Shown: positions 42,000 through 54,900, counted from the first letter of the stretch. The stretch is 64,000 bases of DNA from Antennarius striatus (GCF_040054535.1 NC_090782.1:25391001-25455000), one strand, 5' to 3'. Notes: a model not told the origin generated them from the sequence alone. A program made the numbers and translations.

Positions 42000-42132
42000 A
42001 GGCTCCACCCCCTCCTCAGAGGTCACGCACGCGCCGGGTCTCACTCTCTTCCTCTTCCTGGTTGTCACCCACGCGCGGAGAGGCTCGCGCCCCGTCTGAC
42101 TTGTTCTCAGTCTCCAAGGCGGAACGACGGCA
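42000..42132 (+). promoter_or_regulatory. eef1d: eef1d promoter / 5' UTR exon with TOP-like start
   Basis: CACTCTCTTCCTCTTCCTGG is a pyrimidine-rich stretch like the 5' terminal oligopyrimidine start of translation-factor mRNAs, a known mode of mTOR-dependent control for this gene class. It is followed by a short exon-like stretch ending at the tandem donor cluster that begins at 42131. The exact start is not provable from sequence. Confidence 0.5.
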
Positions 42133-42200
42133 GTGAGTACCGGGAGGCAGTGAGTACCGGGAGGCAGTGAGTACCGGGAGGCAGTGAGTACCGGGAGGCT
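42131..42200 (+). repeat. 17-bp tandem repeat carrying a splice donor in each copy
   Basis: Four copies of GGCAGTGAGTACCGGGA, each containing the donor-like GCA|GTGAGT, follow the eef1d 5' UTR exon. Confidence 0.85.
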
Positions 42201-42750
42201 GCGGGGCGGCGGCGGCGGTGCGGGCTTTAACATCAGGACACGTTTCATACATGTTCTGTCACATAACCGGATGTTCTTCCGTTTCTTCGCGGAAGCGGCG
42301 CTACCGCCGCTAGCTAGCAGCCGGAAGCCGCTGACGGTGACGCGGATAGCAGCTAGCTAGCGGCGTCTAGCGAGCTGCACCCGTTCGGCCAGCTGTTAGC
42401 TAGCGGCGGTGCCGGCGAACGTCACGCCGCTCGGACCGCCGTGTGACGTTCGTAGCTTGGATTTAAACTGAAACAGCTATGACGTCATGTTCTATAAGCT
42501 GCAGCGTTACCGTGGTGTTCATGCTAACACCGGGTGAGTGACAGCTAAGCTAGCTTCCCTTCAGAATGAGAGGCTAACGCTAGCCGGGGCAGCTAGCTGT
42601 CCCCGGCTCAGGTGTGTGTTGGACTCGTGACGTTTTGAGGTGTGTTAAACGTGTTTAAACGTGTCTCTCTAGGCTGCTTCCGTCAAACACCTTAAATATT
42701 AACAATGACATAAAAAAAAAAGCTGAAGCGTTCCTGCGGCTAAGTTGTCA
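42200..42750. other. eef1d: GC-rich eef1d intron 1 start
   Basis: CpG-rich with many GCTAGCTAGC-type words (42310-42420 and 42545-42600), likely part of the promoter CpG island. No exon is supported. Confidence 0.45.
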
Positions 42751-42968
42751 CGACACACACACACAGACACACACAGACACACACAGACACACACACAGAC
42801 ACACACACAGACAGACACACACACACACACACACAGACACACACACACACACACAGACACACACACACACAGACACACACACACACACACACACACAGAC
42901 ACACACACACACACACACAGACACACACACACAGACACACACACACACACACACACAGACACACACAA
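42751..42968. repeat. (CA)n with regularly spaced CAGA variants
   Basis: About 218 bases of ACAC interrupted by ACAGAC every 10-24 bases. Open frames here on both strands are artefacts. Confidence 0.95.
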
Positions 42969-42969
42969 C

Positions 42970-44610
42970 ACAACTTCTCTCCCTGGGGGTAATCCTCAAC
43001 CACCCACTGGGGGGGTCATCTGTAGACATAAATGTGATGAGTTTTAGCGTTTAAGTGATTTTATGATGACATCAGCAGGCAGTATTCAATTACAACTTTA
43101 TTACAAACAGGAAGTGAACATTACCGAATGGTTGTTTGAGGTGACTTTCCAATCCTTCATTTATACTTTACTGACTGATTTGTTCAGTAGATTACGGGAA
43201 TATTAAAGGGTAAACATTTTATTTAAAAGTTTACATCATACCGGATAAAAGCAGTGAAAAGTGCTTCTTCTCATTGGTATTTTCAGTTTAGTTATGTATT
43301 ATTATAATTGCACATCTCTGCCATGGAGTTCTGCTATTGTTCATAAACAAAATTAAGATGCATCAAATCGTTGTGCACACAAGAGCGTTGCAGGCTCAGC
43401 TGTAATATCACCACTAATATGATTTGCTTTGCTAATTGAAGGATGATATTGCTTTAAAGCAAATGTTCATTTTTTAATTAGGAAGAAAAGATACTTGTTC
43501 ATTTTGTTTAAATTGAGTGAATGAGGTTGGAAAATAAGTAGCATAAGGTTTTCTGATTTTGGAAATCTTCTTTTCCCCCAGTCTTGCATTCAGAATTTGA
43601 CGAGTAAGTATTCCTCATAACACCGAAACCCTATGCTTTGTTGTCATTATTGTTTTTATCCTGTTTTGCATCAGTTATGCTGTTTTGCGAGGTGATAATT
43701 GTTAAATTTCTTCTTCGATGGCTTGCGGTTGACTGGATGAAAAGAACCTGTTGAGTGTTTGACTTTGACTCCAGTTTTAGCTCAACATCTTTAGCGAAGA
43801 AGGTGAGTTAAGAGATTGTATAAGATTTTGTAATTCATGTCAAACAGGAAATGCCTTTCCAGATGCAAGCTCAGCCTGTTTCAGTTATGAAATTGCAAAT
43901 ATGAATAGAATGCATCTTAGGATGTCTTAAAAACAGCGTCGCTTGTGATTTGTGTGGTTTGTAGTCAGGAAAGTTTCAATACCCGCTGAGTTTATTTGCT
44001 TGCATGGGCATGTAGCATCTGTATAATCTATATCTACAATGTCTTTATAGATCTACATACATGGTCTTTGTCATTCTGTCAAGATTTGTCAAGACTTGTG
44101 CTGCATGTTGTTTCAAAAGAATTCAGGGTGAAATAAAGCCAAATCTTTTCAGCATCACTTGTTGTCGTCCGTGTTTGACTCCCAGCTCGCTGCTGCTGGA
44201 AATGATGATTTATTTCAGAACCAATTAGCAGTTTTCAAAATGATTTCAGTGCCCAACTCGACCTAAACTGGTTTCTCCATTTGCACCATTAAAAAAACCC
44301 ATAATTAAGACATGCTGGAGATTCTTTACTTTATTCTATGTTCGCTTGGCAAATCACTAACAAATTTGCATTCCATTCTTCAGATGTCCTTCAATTCGTC
44401 TGCATGAGTTTGCTCCATTTCCTGCACGTTCCCTGTGTTGCTATGGAGCTGAATTGTGTGGAGGCTCGTCGTAGTGCATTCTTAATCATGTGGCCTGAAA
44501 GCAAAAGTCTGACGTGGATCCCTTTGTGCCTCTGAACCTTCCTGTGTGTCTCTAAGTAATCCAAAAGTCTGTACCTGTCATTCTCTTTTTTTATTCCTGC
44601 AATCGATCAA
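42970..44610. other. eef1d: eef1d intron 1, AT-rich part
   Basis: About 1.6 kb of AT-rich sequence without a convincing exon; the open frame at 44338-44535 has no domain. It ends at the first coding exon of the long isoform. Confidence 0.5.
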
Positions 44611-44612
44611 AG

Positions 44613-47600
44613 ATGATGTCTAAGAAGATCGCTCAGGGCTCAGCAGCGGATCAGGAGGACCGCAAACAGCCTCCCAGTGTTAGTCAGGCGGAGCGGCCTC
44701 TAAATGCACCGCTGGAGTGCCGCGGCAAACTGGAGTCGACTCAAAGAAACGGCGAGATGGCGTCGACGTCCCCTGATAGCGATGGGTTGAACAGCAACGG
44801 GAAGCGTGGTGGGAAGATGCGCCACCGCAACAGGAAACGCTCGTCCAATTCTGAGAGCTGCCCTGAGGTGACGCCTGACAACAAGACGAAGAACGAGGAG
44901 CAGCCGATCAAGAGGTCTGGCCAGTCACGCCACGCCCACGCTGGTTTGGTCGGTCTGCAGTCCGAGTGTGCTAACGTGTGGTTTGAGCGCAGCGTCTACG
45001 AGCGAGCTGAGAGTCTCTACCAGTGCTGGTTGGTGAGCTCCTCCAACAGGACCAGCAAGTCGAACAGGTCGACTCCCGCCCCGGGGAAGCCACAAAAGTC
45101 TCCGTCACCATCGTCCTCAGGGCCGGCGTGTGTCCATGGAGACCAGGTGGCTTGCCATCACGTTGTTGAGGCTGCATGGGTGAACAAGACGACCTTTGAC
45201 CAAGCACAAGACCGCTTCGTTGAGGAGTCCCTGCTGTCAGTTCCCAACTCCCTGAACCTTCAGGCCAAGCCTAACTGCCCCATCACACCCGGAACTCCTG
45301 ATGAAGGCTATCAGTCTTGGGCGCCGACTCCCGCAACTCCTGTTACCCAACAGCCAGTGGTCCCACCGACCAATCGGCAGCCGATCAACGGACTCCCTCG
45401 CGTCCCCGTCGAGCTGCTCAGAGACGTGTGGCTTGAGAAACCGCTGTACGACCGCGCCGAGGCCGTTTTCTACCAAAATCTATACGGGAGCAACTCCTCC
45501 AAGCGGGCCAGCTGTGCCCCCACCTCCAGAAGTAGTGACCCCCCTCAAAGCCTCGTGGAGGAGGAAGAGGAGGAGGAGGAGGAGGAAGTAAATGGAGTGG
45601 CCTTGGAGGAGAAAAGGGTGGTCCTGCAGGGTAAAGCAGACGTCTTCCATGCTCTGCTGCCCATCCAGGAGGAGGAGGAGCCTGTCGAGGTCCCAGAGAC
45701 GGACGAGGCGTCGGGGGCCGCGGTCGCCTCCTTCGTTCACCCAGACAGCGAGCCGATCTGGTTGGATAAGAGCCGTTACGATGCTGCGGAGAACCGTTTC
45801 CACGTTTACAACGAGAGTAAAGCTGCAGCGAAGAAAGGCCGAAGACCAGCAGTAGCATTGGCCACCTCCACCACCCCACTGAGGGACAAGTATGAGCAAA
45901 CTGGGGAAGTGGAGGCGCTCTTGATGTTTCAGTTTGATTTCACTGCTTTACTTTGACCATGTGGGTTTTTTTTGAGTGGGTTAAAGTTCCTTTGACTCAT
46001 TCGTCGTCTTTTCGTTCATTTGGTTTCTTATTCCTTTGTGTCTTTTTCTCCTGAATGACTGTTTCAACCATTTGTCGTTTCTTTTGTGCCGTTGTGTTGG
46101 GGTGGACATCCCTTAGGTAACACATCAAACATTGATTCTAGATCAGGTCTGGGGTGATTTCAGACGTATTGCTCATTCTTTCTGGTAATAATAATAACAT
46201 AATAATAATAATAATAATAACAACGCAGGTCTTATCTGACCTCCGTCCTTCAAATGTCTCTCTGTTGTCCCGCCTCGGTCTCCCGTTCCAGCACCATGAC
46301 CTCCGTGGCGTTTCTGGCCCAGGAGAAGATCTGGTTTGACAAACCTCTCTATGACGAGGCAGAACGGCGCTTCCACGAGCGCGTGAATGGCTGCTCCCCC
46401 CAACAGACCCAGGTACCGGCGTTAGCATCTAGCACCAGTCGTTCCATAGTTGCTTTCAGTTGGATCAGTGTTGACTTTCTGCTCCTTTCAGGCCGCTGTC
46501 GGCGCCAACACCATCCTGCAAGACATCGCTCGGGCCAGAGAGAACATCCAGAAGTCTCTAGCAGGAGTGAGTTCACACCGTTCTCTCTTGTTTCCTCGGA
46601 GAGTCTCTAATCTGAGGTTTCTCTACCGGTGACACACGACCTCTCTCCTCTCGTCTGTATCAAACCTTCTCAGTAGAGATGAACGGCGGCCGACGCATCG
46701 GCTTTTCTTCCTCTTCTCAGCTTGAAGCTGTGATTTGATGGTGTTTCAGTTTGTCCATCAGCGGCTTCCCCTTTGTCTTTAACGTCCACCCCCCCCCCAG
46801 ACTTGGTGGCCCCAAAATGATTCCAACCTTCTATTCACAAAACCTCAGAAGCAGGACAACTTCCTGCTACACTGCCTTTCACAATAAGAGCATCCCCATA
46901 CCCGCCACTAGAAAATGACTGACATATGATGGGTATAACTAGACCCCCCCCAGCCTGCACTCATTAATTCATTCAGTTCTGCCCCCCCCCCAGCTGAAGA
47001 CTACCCTGTGTAGCAGAGTGTCTGGTCAACCCGCCCTGAGCCATCAGACCCAGCTCGTAAGTCCTGATCCGTGTGTCGCCTTTCTGACCCCCCCTGAGTT
47101 TTACCTCAGATGCTGTTTGCTGTGTTTGACACTGTGTGCCGTGTGTGCACCGAGGGGGTGGGGTGGGGGTTGAGCTAGTGGCTCCAGTTTGATGTTGCTC
47201 TCTTGTTTTTGTTGCACAGAGCTGCAGCGGCACCGCCGACCCAGGAGAGCTGATGTCCCGCATTACCAGCCTGGAGCTGGAGAACCAGAGCCTGAACAAA
47301 GGTGACCACAGAACCCCGTGAGCCCCCCCCCCCGCGTTACATCACACCTGTTGACTCTCGTCCCGTTTCTTTTAGTGGTGGATGACCTGAGAGCGGCGCT
47401 GTCCAGGCTGGAGTGCCGAGTGGCGGTCCTGGAGAGGTCCCCTGTGACTCAGACTCCCAACCTGTCGGTTCCCGCGCCCCCGGTTCCCTACACCAACGTG
47501 AGACCCGCCCCCACATCCACACGCTGGTTTAACGTGGCGCCAGCAAAGCTCTAAAACGTCAATTGTTTGTTTGTTCAGGGCACTGTCCAGCAGAAGGGCA

Positions 47601-48434
47601 GCGCGTCCGCGAAAGAGAACGAAGATGAGGATGTCGACGACGACTTCGACCTGTTTGGCAGTGATGAAGACGACGAAGAAGCAGAGAAGCTCAAAGAGGA
47701 GAGGTTGAAAGTGTACACGGAGAAGAAGTCCAAGAAGCCCGGCGTCATCGCCAAGTCCTCCATCCTGTTGGATGTGAAGCCGGTGAGTTGCGTTTCTTTC
47801 CGGAGCCGCTGGAGTGAAGGTGACGTTCTCACCCTCCTCTTCCTCTTCCAGTGGGATGACGAGACCGACATGGCGAAGCTGGAGGAGTGTGTTCGCTCGG
47901 TGCAGGCCGACGGCCTCCTGTGGGGAACGTCCAAACTGGTTCCTGTGGGTTACGGCATCAAGAAGCTGCAGATCGCTTGTGTGGTTGAAGACGACAAAGT
48001 GGGGACGGACCTGCTGGAGGAGGAAATCACCAAGTTTGAAGACCTGGTGAGCAGCAGGAGCCAATCGTTAATCTGAGGACTAGGGATCACCTGCAATTGA
48101 TTTTTGCTTTGTTTGAATTCTGGAAATTACAACCCGATTAACGACAAAAGGCTCGGCCACTAGAGGTCGCTGTGAAACGGCAGTGAGTGTTTTAGTTCAC
48201 CGTAAAGACGCCATTGATCACCAATGACAGCTCTTACTTTGAAAAAACAGTGAGATGACATCTCTGCACACAGCGGACATTGTAGGGTTATTTCAGTGTC
48301 AGTGCTGTGTCGTCGCCCCCTTGTGGTCATATTAAACAGGCAGGTTGATGGTTTTTTCCTGGACTCACTCAGGTTTGTCCTCTTTGCTGTTTCAGGTCCA
48401 GAGCGTCGACGTCGCCGCTTTCAACAAGATCTGA
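44613..48434 (+). CDS. eef1d: Elongation factor 1 delta, long (eEF1BdeltaL) and short isoforms
   Basis: Nucleotide-exchange subunit of the eEF1 complex, reloading eEF1A with GTP. Long isoform: 44613-45889, 46292-46412, 46492-46566, optional 46994-47056, 47220-47301, 47376-47497, 47579-47782, 47852-48046, 48396-48434; 725 codons with the optional exon, 704 without. The short isoform starts at ATG 46296 ([16 protein letters not shown]) and is 277 or 298 aa. The C-terminus has the acidic [13 protein letters not shown]2-type site, [27 protein letters not shown] and [20 protein letters not shown] (GEF domain) and ends [18 protein letters not shown] is the leucine-zipper region. The long exon has a basic patch ([10 protein letters not shown]) and four extra W-x-x-K/R-type repeats; the mammalian long form acts in stress transcription. 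The long-exon donor ACAA|GTATGA is in frame with 46292. Confidence 0.94.
46193..46224. repeat. (ATA/AAT)n microsatellite in eef1d
   Basis: About ten AAT-type triplets in the intron before the exon at 46292. Confidence 0.85.
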
Positions 48435-48501
48435 CTCCTGTGCTCATCCGTCTTTCGTTTTGCCTCGTTTCTCTGCTGATTGTCTCAACGGTTAAAATAA
48501 G

Positions 48502-48507
48502 AATAAA
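48502..48507 (+). terminator. eef1d: Poly(A) signal of eef1d
   Basis: AATAAA in AAGAATAAACTAAC, 68 bases after the stop codon. Confidence 0.8.
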
Positions 48508-48715
48508 CTAACTCTTGCACTGAAGAGTTGCCTCCTGAGTTCTGGTGTTACGAAACTTCTCAGTCTTTAAAAATCACCCAAATTTGGCTCCAGATTGAAT
48601 CGGCTCCTCATTGGCCCAAAATCGACTCCAACCTGGTTTCAGGAAAATCTGTTGAAACTTCTAATTAAAATCTTAGTTTCCCTTCAGGATTAATAAAGTA
48701 TCCATCTATCTAAAT

Positions 48716-49496
48716 CAGTGGTTATTAACCCGGGTGCGATCGAACCCTAGGGGGTTCGGTGAGTCGGTCTCAGGGGTTCGGTGAGTCGGTCTCAGGGGTT
48801 CGGCGGAGACGATGGTCAAGACAAAACACCCGACCAATGTGTTGGGTATTTTTGCCAAACATGCACAAATCACTGTGTACGTTTGACACATCGTGTCAAT
48901 TGGTGATGACACGCCCCCTTAGCATCACTGGCTGCAGGTGATCACGTGACGCTACATCAAATAGCCTACCTGTGCTACAGGGGAGTTTGCTCACTCATTA
49001 GTGGATTTATGCCTTCATGATGGTACGTCATCTGATTGATTTCTTAATGGTTTAATTCATAGTAACTATGTTGAGCAAAAACAAAAAGTGTTCAGACGAA
49101 CATGTGTAACCTGAATTTACCTGTACTGTATAACAGAACGTGATGGGAGTCAGGGTTCTGTAGGATCTGAATGTCAAGGTGAACAACTCTAGTCTGGTGC
49201 TGGTAAAAATAAAGGAACACTTCCTGAAGCTGATGGAAACAACAGAAACAGACTTTGGTGTAAAATGACATCAGAGTAACACCTGTCAAGGTGAAGCCAC
49301 GCATATCTGAACTGGTCTCTATGACAACAGCAGAAGTCACACTGATTTACAGGTAGGTCATGTGAGTTCATGCACTGTCCTGGTTTAGTTCTTTGAAAAA
49401 GGTGACATTAATGCACAATTCATTAAATAGACCAGTAAAACATATGAGCGAGCGTATGAAACCGACAGGGTTTGGTACCTCCAACAAGGACCACTG
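48716..49496. mobile_element. 781-bp non-autonomous hAT element
   Basis: Flanked by exact 8-bp copies of ATCTAAAT (48708-48715 and 49497-49504). The ends are CAGTGGTTATTAACC and, in reverse complement, CAGTGGTCCTTG. A 24-bp tandem unit (GGTTCGGTGAGTCGGTCTCA core) occurs twice to three times near the left end. No transposase. Confidence 0.85.
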
Positions 49497-49504
49497 ATCT
49501 AAAT

Positions 49505-50584
49505 AAGTGTCTGATTTATTCAAAATCAATTATATTTTGAATAAAATTACCTCGAACAATTACAGAATTATACACTGAGTTTTCGGGTCATTATATAACT
49601 GAATTGACGATTAATCACTTTCCACTGGAGGTCGGCTGACCTCCGCCTGCAATGACGCAGCTTGCCACCAGAAGGCGCCGTGACCTCAAGACATTCTACG
49701 CTTGAGAGGAAGCCTTTCGATCATCGGTGTTTTCTTTTTATGGCTTATTTCAGGATTTTTGATGACTTTTTTGCCGCTCGTCAGGATTCCTGTGAATCCT
49801 AGCGTGACCCCCAGTTGACCTTTAGTCCAGACACACCAGGTCAGCTGTTCTGCTCCATTTAGCATCTGATGTCTTGTTACCCCATGTTTCAAACACAAAG
49901 TGCTCTGCCATCTGAAAGCTGCCCCCCAGGTGTTTTTGTGCACTCCACTGAATTTACTTAGTCCTGAGGGAATCCGGTCTAATGGAACCAGGAAATGTTA
50001 ATTCAGGAGTCCTGGCTCACCTTCAGCAGCCAGTGAACCCCTCCCTCGCAGGATGTATTTATAAAATAAAGTTCTGGTTTTTGCTGGAAACAATTCAAAA
50101 TGTTCTGTTGCTCTTCCCTGAAGAAAAATAAGACTGGGAGATTCCAAACGGCGTTTATTGGCTTTAAATCAACTTCTCTCATTAAAACCTGCCTTTGGTC
50201 GCTTACAGCTAACATCCAATCAAAGTCGCCTCAGCCTTTTGTCCAATCACAAATCCGTGCAATCCAACACTCCTGCTCTGCTTCTCAAAACATTTTTATG
50301 TCTGGGATGCGTCACCTGGCGCTCCTGGAAGACTTTGTCTTTTGGTCAGTGAAAAAAGTAACTCGAGGAGGAATAAGCCCCTCCCACACGACCCATAAAT
50401 CCGAAAGCGGCGCCGATGTGCCAACATGATGCTCCAACTACTTCCTGAGTGACAGCGATTCCTCCAGAGAACCCAAATGGACCTCAACTCCTGGACAATC
50501 TGGATCACTTCGGTTTGCGTCAGGATCCAGAACTTTGTGAAATCACTTCTGAGTTCTGTTGGGTTAAATATGGTTCAGCTATTT
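49505..50584. other. Intergenic, no feature
   Basis: No gene supported. The open frame 50100-50429 has no domain. Confidence 0.45.
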
Positions 50585-50592
50585 ATCTAGAT

Positions 50593-51960
50593 CAGGGATT
50601 CCCAAAGTGTGGTGCGCGCACCCCCTGTGGTGCGCGAGCTGCCGCTAGGGGGTGCGGCGAGTGTAATGGCAGCTGAGCACCTTGAAATACATAAGTAATT
50701 AAGTAAATAATTTAAACACTTTTTAATGGAGGATTAACAGTTTAAATATTTAAATTCATTCATGTAAATCATTTGTAATTTTCAATTAAAAAACGTTTTG
50801 GGAAAATTTTAAATAAAAAAAAACAACCCAAAATGCACTTGGCTTTCTCCTAGCTACGTGCTAGCTTGTTGTGATAGCAACAACAATAATATGCCGAAAT
50901 GCATAACTGGTTAAAAACGGGCAGTCTGTCGGGGATTAAATCAGGGAGGAATGAAAGAGGACAGGATACTTTGGCCCAACTGAGAGCTGTGAGGTCTACC
51001 AGGATGAAGAAACCCAGCAGGAAACAGAGAGTGATGATGACGAGACAGGGAAACTGAAAACGAGGAGCACAGAACACAGAAAACTCACCCGGACACTTCA
51101 TCGGGAGAAGGGGGTAAAGAACACAATGAGACTCGTACTCCAAAGAGAAAACATGATGTTGAACTTGGGCCTATGTTATTTTGATTCTTTGTGGCGGAGT
51201 AGCATGTTTGTTACCATTTAATAACTGTTACAGTTTGTTAAATAGGCCTATTTGTTACATAGTAATAACTGTTAGTTTGTTAATAGGCCTATTTGTTACA
51301 TAGCAGGGCTCGAAATTGCCCATTTTGGTCGCATATGCGCCCAAATTTTTATCAGTGCTACTATTAAATATATTTGGGAGCACTGGTGCGACTAGGGAAA
51401 AAATCTGGTGCGCCTTTTTTTTTTGTGAGACGGCGCTCCTGCGGTCCTGCCAGGAACCAATGGGAGCGCAGCTGCGGCTGCTCTCCTGGGGGAGGGAGGA
51501 GGAACGGAGATGGATGGAGCGTCTCTATCGCTCCGTCACTGCTTTGCTTTTGGGGGGGTGCTCCTGAATTCTTTGCTGGTGCTACTAACTTCTACATTTG
51601 GGAGCACCAGTGCTACCAAGAAAAAAAGTTAATTTCGAGCCCTGCATAGTAATAACTGCTGTTATCACTCATCTGTAGTCGGCTCGCTCGGCGACCATTT
51701 TGACTTAAAATATTATTATTGTCATTTTTATATTGTTACTATTATTCTCCCCACCGTTTCTAAAGTGACAGATCATTAGGCCCATTATTGCACATCTATT
51801 CTGTGTTAACAGGAGCCTATATTATTAAACTTGATACCTATATGGCTATAAAGACTACGCCTTTTCTTTCTTTTTTTTTTCATGTTTTGGGCATTGGGGT
51901 GCGTCAGCTAAGTCGGGAGGTAGAAGTGGGTGCGCGGACTGAAAAGTTTGGGAACCGCTG
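50593..51960. mobile_element. hAT element with exact target duplication and nested insert
   Basis: Flanked by ATCTAGAT at 50585-50592 and 51961-51968. Termini CAGGGATTCCCAAAGTGTGG and reverse complement CAGCGGTTCCCAAACTTTTC are classic hAT ends. A remnant around 50890-51160 may be the start of a hAT transposase in broken frames. AGGCCTATTTGTTACATAGT is duplicated at 51245 and 51286. A second element sits at 51306-51645. Confidence 0.85.
51306..51645. mobile_element. Nested element with CAGGGCTCGAAATT ends
   Basis: Left GCAGGGCTCGAAATTGCCCA and right (reverse complement) CAGGGCTCGAAATTAACTTT are terminal inverted repeats. The interior has TTTGGGAGCACTGGTGC and TTTGGGAGCACCAGTGC, a repeated module. 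CATAG flanks both sides; a longer duplication is not clear. Confidence 0.7.
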
Positions 51961-54900
51961 ATCTAGATGGATCTGTACTTTTTTTTCTCCTGAAAGCCCA
52001 ACTCATACATTAATACCAGGGAATGAATAAATGCATCATGTTTGAATTATTAAACGGAGGTATGACCTTTTCCTGACTTCAGAAACAGATCGTCTGTCAA
52101 ATGGGATTGTTAAATGAGAAAGATTCAAAGGAAACAATGGAGACTCTTCATTTAGACCCATTAATTTTTTTCAAATTGGGGTTTCAAAAATCGAAAAAAA
52201 ATTTTTTTGACCCGCTGGTGTAAAAAATTTTTTTTTTTGACCCGCCGGTCTAAAAAAAATATTTTTTTAGATTTTTGAAACCCCAATCTGAGAAAAATTT
52301 GTATTACACCTGTCGGTCTAAAAAATAACATTTATTTTGACTCGCTGGTCTGAAAACAAACATTTTTTTGACCGACCGGTCTAAAAATTTTACTCTGAAT
52401 AGTGGGTCTAAAAAATCTATTGTTATTTTGATTTTTGATCCACGGGCTGAAAAAAAATCTTTTTTGACCCGCCAGTTTATGAAAAAATCATTTTTTTACA
52501 TTTTTGAAACCCCGGTCTGAAAGAAAAATTTCTTTTTGACCTGCCGGTCTACAAAATGATTTATATGTAACCATATTTAATTAAAAATAAATTTTACAAA
52601 TATTTTTTTTGACCCGCAGGTCAAAAAACAAAAATAAAATTTTATCCCGCCTGTCCACAAAAACAAATTTGTCTGACCTGCCGGTCAAACAAAGAAAATT
52701 TCTTTTCAACCCTCATGTCAGAAAAAAGGGAATTTTGTGAGGTTTTGAGCTCCTGGTCTGAAGAAAAAAAAATTATTTTAACCCACCGGTCATCAAAAAA
52801 ATTTTCTTTTCAACCCTCATGTAGGAATATGAAAGTATATTGTGAAATTTTGAACCCCTGGTCTGAAGAAAAAAAATTTATTTTGACCCGCCTGTCTACA
52901 AAAACAAATTATTTTGACCCGTCGGTCATAGAAGGTTTTTTTTTTTTCAAAAATTTTAATTCCAACTTTCATGTCAGAAAAACACAAGATTTAATGTAGT
53001 TTTGAAACCCTGGTCTGCATAAAAAAAAAAAAATTGACCCGCCGGTCAAAAAAATTTTTCTGACCCGTGGGTCGACAAAATTTCTGACCCGCCGGTCGAC
53101 AAAATTTTTCTGACCCGCCGGTCAAAAAACTAAATTTTCATTTCAACTTTCATGTCAGAAAAACACAAGATTTAATGTAGTTTTGAAACCCTGGTCTGAA
53201 TAAAAAAAAAAAATTGACCCGCCGGGCAACAAAATTTTCCTAACCCGCGGGTCGAAAAAATTTTCTGACCCGCCAGTAAAAAAAAATTCTGACCCGCCGG
53301 TCGACAAAATTTTTCTGGCCCGTCAGTTAAAAAAATTTCTAACCCGCCGGTCAACAAAATTTCTGACCCGCCGGTCGACAAAATTTTACTGACCCGCCGG
53401 TCAAAAAAATTTCTGACCCACCGGTCGACAAAATTTTTCTGACCCACCGGTCAACAAAACTTTACTGACCCGCTGGTTGACAAGTTTTCTGACCCGCCGG
53501 TCGACAAAATTTTACTGACCAGCCGGTCAAAAAATTTCTGACCCACCGGTCGACTAAATTTTTCTGACCCGCCGGTCAAAAAGAAAAAATTTCACTTCAA
53601 CTTTCATTCAGAGAAACACAAGATTTAATGTAGTTTTCAAAACACGGTCTGAATTTAAAAAGCAATTGACCCGCCGGTCAACAAAATTTTTCTGACCCAC
53701 GGATCGACAAAATTTTCTGACCCGCCGGTCAACAAAATTGTTATGACCCGCCGGTTGACAAAAGTTTTCTGACCCGCCGGTCAACAAAATTTTCTGACCT
53801 GCCGGTCAACAAAATTTTTCTGACCCGCGGGTCGACAAAATTTTCTGACCCGCCGGTCAACAAAATTGTTATAACCCGCCGGTTGACAAAAGTTTTCTGA
53901 CCCGCCGGTTAAAAAAATTTCTGACCAGCCGGTCAAAAAATTTCTGACCCGCCGGTCGACTAAATTTTTCTGACCCGCCGGTCAACAAAATTTTCTGACC
54001 TGCCGGTCAACAAAATTTTGATGACCCGCCGGTCAACAAAACTTTACTGACCCGCTGGTTGACAAGTTTTCTGACCCGCCGGTCGACAAAATTTTACTGA
54101 CCTGCCGGTCAACAAAATTTTGATGACCCGCCGGTCAAAAAGAAAAAATTTCACTTGAACTTTCATTTCAGAGAAACAAAAGATTTAATGTAGTTTTGAA
54201 ACCCTGGTCTGAAGAAAAAAAAAAAAATTTGACCTGCCGGTCAACAAAATTTCTGACCTGCCGGTAGACAAAATTTTTCTGAGCCGCGGGTCAACAAAAT
54301 TTTGCTGTCCCGCCCGTCAAAAAAAAATTTTTCATTTCAACTTTCATTCAGAGAAACACAAGATTTAATGTAGTTTTCAAAACATGGTCTGAATTTAAAA
54401 AGCAATTGACCCGCCGGTCAACAAAATTTTTCTGACCCACGGATCGACAAAATTTTCTGACCCGCCGGTCAACAAAATTGTTATGACCCGCCGGTTGACA
54501 AAAGTTTTCTGACCCGCCGGTCAACAAAATTTTCTGACCTGCCGGTCAACAAAATTTTTCTGACCCGCGGGTCGACAAAATTTTCTGACCCGCCGGTCAA
54601 CAAAATTGTTATAACCCGCCGGTTGACAAAAGTTTTCTGACCCGCCGGTTAAAAAAATTTCTGACCAGCCGGTCAAAAAATTTCTGACCCGCCGGTCGAC
54701 TAAATTTTTCTGACCCGCCGGTCAACAAAATTTTCTGACCTGCCGGTCAACAAAATTTTGATGACCCGCCGGTCAAAAAAAAAAAATTTCACTTGAACTT
54801 TCATTTCAGAGAAACAAAAGATTTAATGTAGTTTTGAAACCCTGGTCTGAAGAAAAAAAAAAAATTGGACCCGCCGGTCAACAAAATTTCTGACCTGCCG

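Noticed and set aside
42699-43047. Open frames of Cys-Val or Thr-His repeats
   Set aside because: Translations of a (CA)n microsatellite.
47372-48064. 230-codon minus-strand frame
   Set aside because: Antisense to eef1d exons and crossing their introns.
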